Source: Chara braunii (Eukaryota; Streptophyta; Charophyceae; Charales; Characeae). From it: DNA of 28,971 nucleotides. The notes under the pieces are model-generated. The model was given only the letters and a program-made list of their open reading frames with translations, did not search any database and was not told the DNA's origin. Numbering within the stretch: position 1 is the first letter of the stretch; the number at the start of each line of letters is the position of its first letter. Shown here piece by piece: positions 26,597 through 28,971 of this stretch. The stretch is from contig BFEA01000755.1 in NCBI GenBank assembly GCA_003427395.1, positions 502,674 to 531,644 on the forward strand, written 5' to 3'. Position numbers and translations under genes: made by a program.

Positions 26597-27563
26597 CAGC
26601 CTGGCCGCGGAGGCTGCCGGCCCCAGGCAAGTCAGAATGCCTGGCTTCACCCACCAGTTCCGCCATCAAGCGCGGCTTGCTTTTCGATGGCTCATGGAGG
26701 TACCCATCCCGGTCCCGCGCGCCCATACGGGCGCAAAAACAAAGGAAATAAATAAATACTAGTAACAAAAAAAATCTCAAAACAAATAAATTATACATAG
26801 ATAGATGTATAAAACCCCGCAGAGCGTGTGGCAATCGGGTGGAAACCGCGGCCCCCAAAATTGCAAAAGGCGAGGGGGATAGTCCCACCCATCAACCCCT
26901 CAAGCCTTTCCGTCACGCTCCTCCACTCCCTTACCGCATGCTGTTGACCTCGATCCCTGCACCTCTGCCGCAATAGTCCAATGCCTTAACCGATAGGGCT
27001 AAGCCCAAGCCTGGTACCAGCCCGCGCGGCCTCCCATATAAAGTGATACCGTGCGGTGCTCCGGGCCAAAATACCGCCTCGGCCGTCCTTTCACCCCACA
27101 TTTGTACCTGCGGCCCCTAGGTGCCCGTGTCGGGCCACCGCCCCGCGCTATGGCCATCCCATGTGCCTACTGGCATGCCAATCCTACCGTCGGTCGAGCG
27201 CGCCGACCAAAAACGGTCTTTCAACCCCTAACCAATCCCGTGGCCTGGTACGGGCCGTGCCACGATCCGGGTCGGTCAGCTACCCCGGCCGCCCTGCTCA
27301 ATCAGAAAAATCACACGCGCGCCTTAAAATTGCGCGCCCACATACTCCCTACCGGGATAAGGCAGACCTTTGCCCGCTTGCGGGCGACCATTGCATTTTC
27401 CCGCACGGGCGCTCAAAATCCAGGCTAACCGAGCCTCCCTGTCACTTGCAAAAACCAGGGCGGATACCCTTGTAAGGGTATTCGCGCCGACAACGGGGAA
27501 CCCCGTAGCAGCCACATCCGTGCTCAAGCCTCCAACGAGGGAACATGTGGGAGCTGCACCACC

Positions 27564-27598
27564 AGCAGGTGCGACACCTGCTACCTGCTACAGCAGGT
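27564..27598. other. Overlapping AGCAGGT/ACCTGCT hairpins
   Basis: AGCAGGT (27564) can pair with ACCTGCT (27576 or 27583), and the latter with AGCAGGT (27592), giving alternative 7-bp stems in the tRNA-like element body near the LTR border. Confidence 0.6.
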
Positions 27599-27778
27599 GG
27601 GCGATACCGGCCAGGGGTCAGCCAGCATCAGGACCGAGCTTCTTTGATGGGCCAGTCACTGTGCCTCCCCTCCGGTCCCCTCCCCCTATGAACATCAGCA
27701 GTCTCTGCTCAATGCCACTCGGTGGGACCAACGGCATATCTCTAGGTGGCGGGCGCCAAGCTCGCCCAGGAAGGTACA

Positions 27779-27851
27779 TGAGGCCAATGGGGATTGAACC
27801 CAAAACCTCCTGAATGCCACTTGCGTGCCTTACCAACTGAGCTAGGCCACT
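27779..27851 (-). repeat. Degenerate tRNA-like sequence, probable SINE head
   Basis: Minus strand carries a Pol III A box (TGGCCTAGCTCAGTTGG, 27849-27833) and B box (GGTTCAATCCC, 27800-27790) with tRNA spacing over 73 bases. The D stem, anticodon stem and acceptor stem do not pair properly, so it is not a working tRNA. Body and tail toward 27500 are unclear and may be cut by the LTR at 27492. Confidence 0.7.
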
Positions 27852-27922
27852 GGATAATCCAGCATCTACAACAACAGGGGTTCAGAGAAGAAAAAAAAAA
27901 TATCCTGAAGCTAGAATTGTGG

Positions 27923-28045
27923 AGCACAGCCCTAAATCTTTTTTTTTTTTCTTTTTTAATGTAATCATCATTCAGGGCCAGGTCATCTACCCTTTGGGTG
28001 GTAAGAGGCCCAGAGGGTAGAAGCCGGCCAGCACAGCCCTAAATC
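27923..28045 (-). mobile_element. Tiny poly(A)-tailed retroposon with 16-bp target-site duplication
   Basis: AGCACAGCCCTAAATC occurs at 27923-27938 and again at 28030-28045. Between them are 91 bases that on the minus strand read as a 72-base body ending GATGATTACATT and then an A-rich tail (27957-27939). Perfect duplication plus tail is the mark of LINE-type retrotransposition. The body is not recognised; it may be a short SINE or a 5'-truncated element. Confidence 0.82.
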
Positions 28046-28355
28046 ATTTTTGCAACATGTCTCCTCCAGACTTTTGGGAAAAAAAGATTAACGTTTGTTG
28101 TGACTGTCTTCTTTTTTTTTTTTTTTCCGTATACCGAAAAAAAAGGGGATGCGCCCGTGGAGGACAGAGAAGGGACAGCCCGGCAAGACTGCCAACGCAT
28201 GAGAGCAGAAAGACAAATACACCCATATTAAGCTCATTTTGCCACGCATGCAATCGAAGCGTACACCAAGTCTGAACAAAGTCACAATGAAAGGCACGAG
28301 TCCAATGTACTAAGCATTGCAGCAATGAAAGTGCACACACACAATCGTAACATCC

Positions 28356-28373
28356 AAACCCTAAACCCTAACC
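28356..28373 (+). repeat. Short interstitial plant-type telomere motif
   Basis: AAACCCTAAACCCTAACC: two and a half CCCTAAA units. This repeat type is usual in plants and many green algae. Too short to be a telomere; it could be a repair scar or chance. Confidence 0.6.
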
Positions 28374-28910
28374 GCGCGGACATTCCCCGATGTGTTTCGT
28401 CCACCCCACACGTGGAACCCTTCAGGGGGATAGTAATCCCACTCTCACAGAAACACCGTAACATTGGCGGCCTTGAGGTATCATCACAGAAACTGACTGT
28501 TGCATACTAGTGAATACTTCACCAAGTATGGGCAGAACCAAAGATCAACCAATATAGGATGAGCATGTATACAGCGGAAGTCTGAGAAATGGACTGACTC
28601 ACATAGACTGAACTCACCCAGACATCACTCAACACACAAGCAATCGCGAGATGGTGGGGTCTGAAGCCAATCATAGACGATGCTTCAGGCCCCGTACAAC
28701 CATACACAGATGAAAGGTGGGAGGAGAGACGATGGAGGTGGGCGGTATAGGCAGCGCCAGATGTCACCGAGATAGAATCCAGAAGGTCACCGAGATGGTA
28801 GTCCAAAATGTCACCGAACAAAGATCAGAATCTCGTGGACAATAAGTCACCAATGTCGGAGGTACAGAATCCTAATGTAACCGGTGTCCGATCTGTGATG
28901 CCGCCTGGTA

Positions 28911-28971
28911 TCTTCTTTTCTTTTCTTTTTTTTTTCTTTTTTTTTTTTCTTTTTTTTTTTCTTTTTTTTTT
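28911..28971 (+). repeat. T/C homopolymeric tract at window end
   Basis: The last 60 bases are runs of T broken by single C. On the minus strand this would be a long A/G-rich tail, perhaps of a retroposon lying beyond the window edge. Confidence 0.75.

Larger units (their letters stand above)
1..27492 (-). mobile_element. Giant Ty3/gypsy LTR retrotransposon, decayed, 3' end off window
   Basis: Two long near-identical direct repeats (1-7077 and 20026-27492, the second extending to 19024) flank minus-strand gag, protease, RT, RNase H and integrase in that order, which is the Ty3/gypsy (Metaviridae) order. Internal length is about 11.9 kb. With two LTRs of 8 kb or more the whole element would be about 28.5 kb, comparable with the largest plant elements such as Ogre. 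An extra Gag-like polyprotein follows integrase. In-frame stops and frameshifts in every coding block, and several percent LTR divergence with indels, show that it is not an active copy. The target-site duplication cannot be tested, because the far end of the 3' LTR is outside the window. The 5 bases next to the 5' LTR are ACGGG (27493-27497). Confidence 0.93.
19024..27492 (-). repeat. 5' LTR, about 8.47 kb, complete
   Basis: On the minus strand the LTR starts TGTCGGCGCG at 27492 and ends GCGCTCGACA at 19024, giving the TG...CA ends expected of an LTR and a 5-bp terminal inverted repeat (TGTCG/CGACA). The 27492 boundary is where similarity to the left copy stops (7077). The 19024 boundary is set by the primer binding site two bases further on. 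The LTR holds four U6-like units, an array of loop-conserved hairpins, a 123-bp tandem repeat and a hairpin cluster near its 3' end. Compared with the left copy it has an extra block of about 330 bp (25464-25793) and a 98-bp tandem duplication. Two N bases (20025, 22579) and one more at 19891 mark uncertain calls. The length is far above the usual LTR range of a few hundred bases to about 5 kb. Confidence 0.85.
27493..28971. other. Flanking DNA to the right of the element
   Basis: Nothing here matches the left side of the element. It holds retroposon debris, homopolymer runs (28111-28128 T-rich, 28138-28145 A-rich) and no supportable protein gene. The part at 28046-28900 shows only weak short repeats such as GTCACCGAGAT at 28760-28810. 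Confidence 0.7.

Noticed and set aside
27779-27851. Functional tRNA gene.
   Set aside because: A and B boxes are present, but acceptor, D and anticodon stems do not pair, so a SINE head or pseudogene is more likely.

Overview
The window is eukaryotic repeat DNA, most likely from a streptophyte (land plant or charophyte alga). Supports are a plant-type CCCTAAA telomere motif at 28356-28373, a primer binding site that fits tRNA-Asp as in many plant Ty3/gypsy elements, and U6-like sequences that resemble the plant rather than the animal 5' stem. The gene style reminds me of Chara repeats, but I cannot confirm a species. I see no ordinary host gene.

Almost everything (1-27492) is one giant Ty3/gypsy LTR retrotransposon on the minus strand. 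Its 5' LTR is 19024-27492 (about 8.5 kb). It starts TGTCG and ends CGACA on the minus strand, and a PBS lies two bases beyond its end (19021-19009). Its 3' LTR occupies 1-7077 and runs off the left edge. The internal part (7078-19023, about 11.9 kb) reads, from high to low coordinates: leader, Gag with an RGG region and zinc knuckle, protease, reverse transcriptase, RNase H, integrase with HHCC-like, DD35E and GPY/F parts, then an extra Gag-like polyprotein with its own zinc knuckle (11967-9152), then about 2 kb of non-coding DNA. The reading frames are broken by at least eleven in-frame stops, ten of them TAG, and by three frameshifts. The LTRs differ by roughly 4-6% in the lines I compared, plus indels. 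This is an old, dead copy of a large family.

The LTRs are the unusual part. Each carries (a) four tandem U6 snRNA-like units about 170-185 bp apart in the sense orientation, followed by a T9/T10 run; (b) an array of hairpins that share an 18-nt loop while the stems differ and stay self-complementary; and (c) a five-unit tandem repeat of about 123 bp. The 5' LTR also shows (d) eight consecutive hairpins near its 3' end; the matching part of the 3' LTR is outside the window.

To the right of the element (27493-28971) is flanking DNA. It holds a degenerate tRNA-like SINE head, a tiny poly(A)-tailed retroposon with a 16-bp target-site duplication, a short interstitial telomere motif and a terminal pyrimidine tract.
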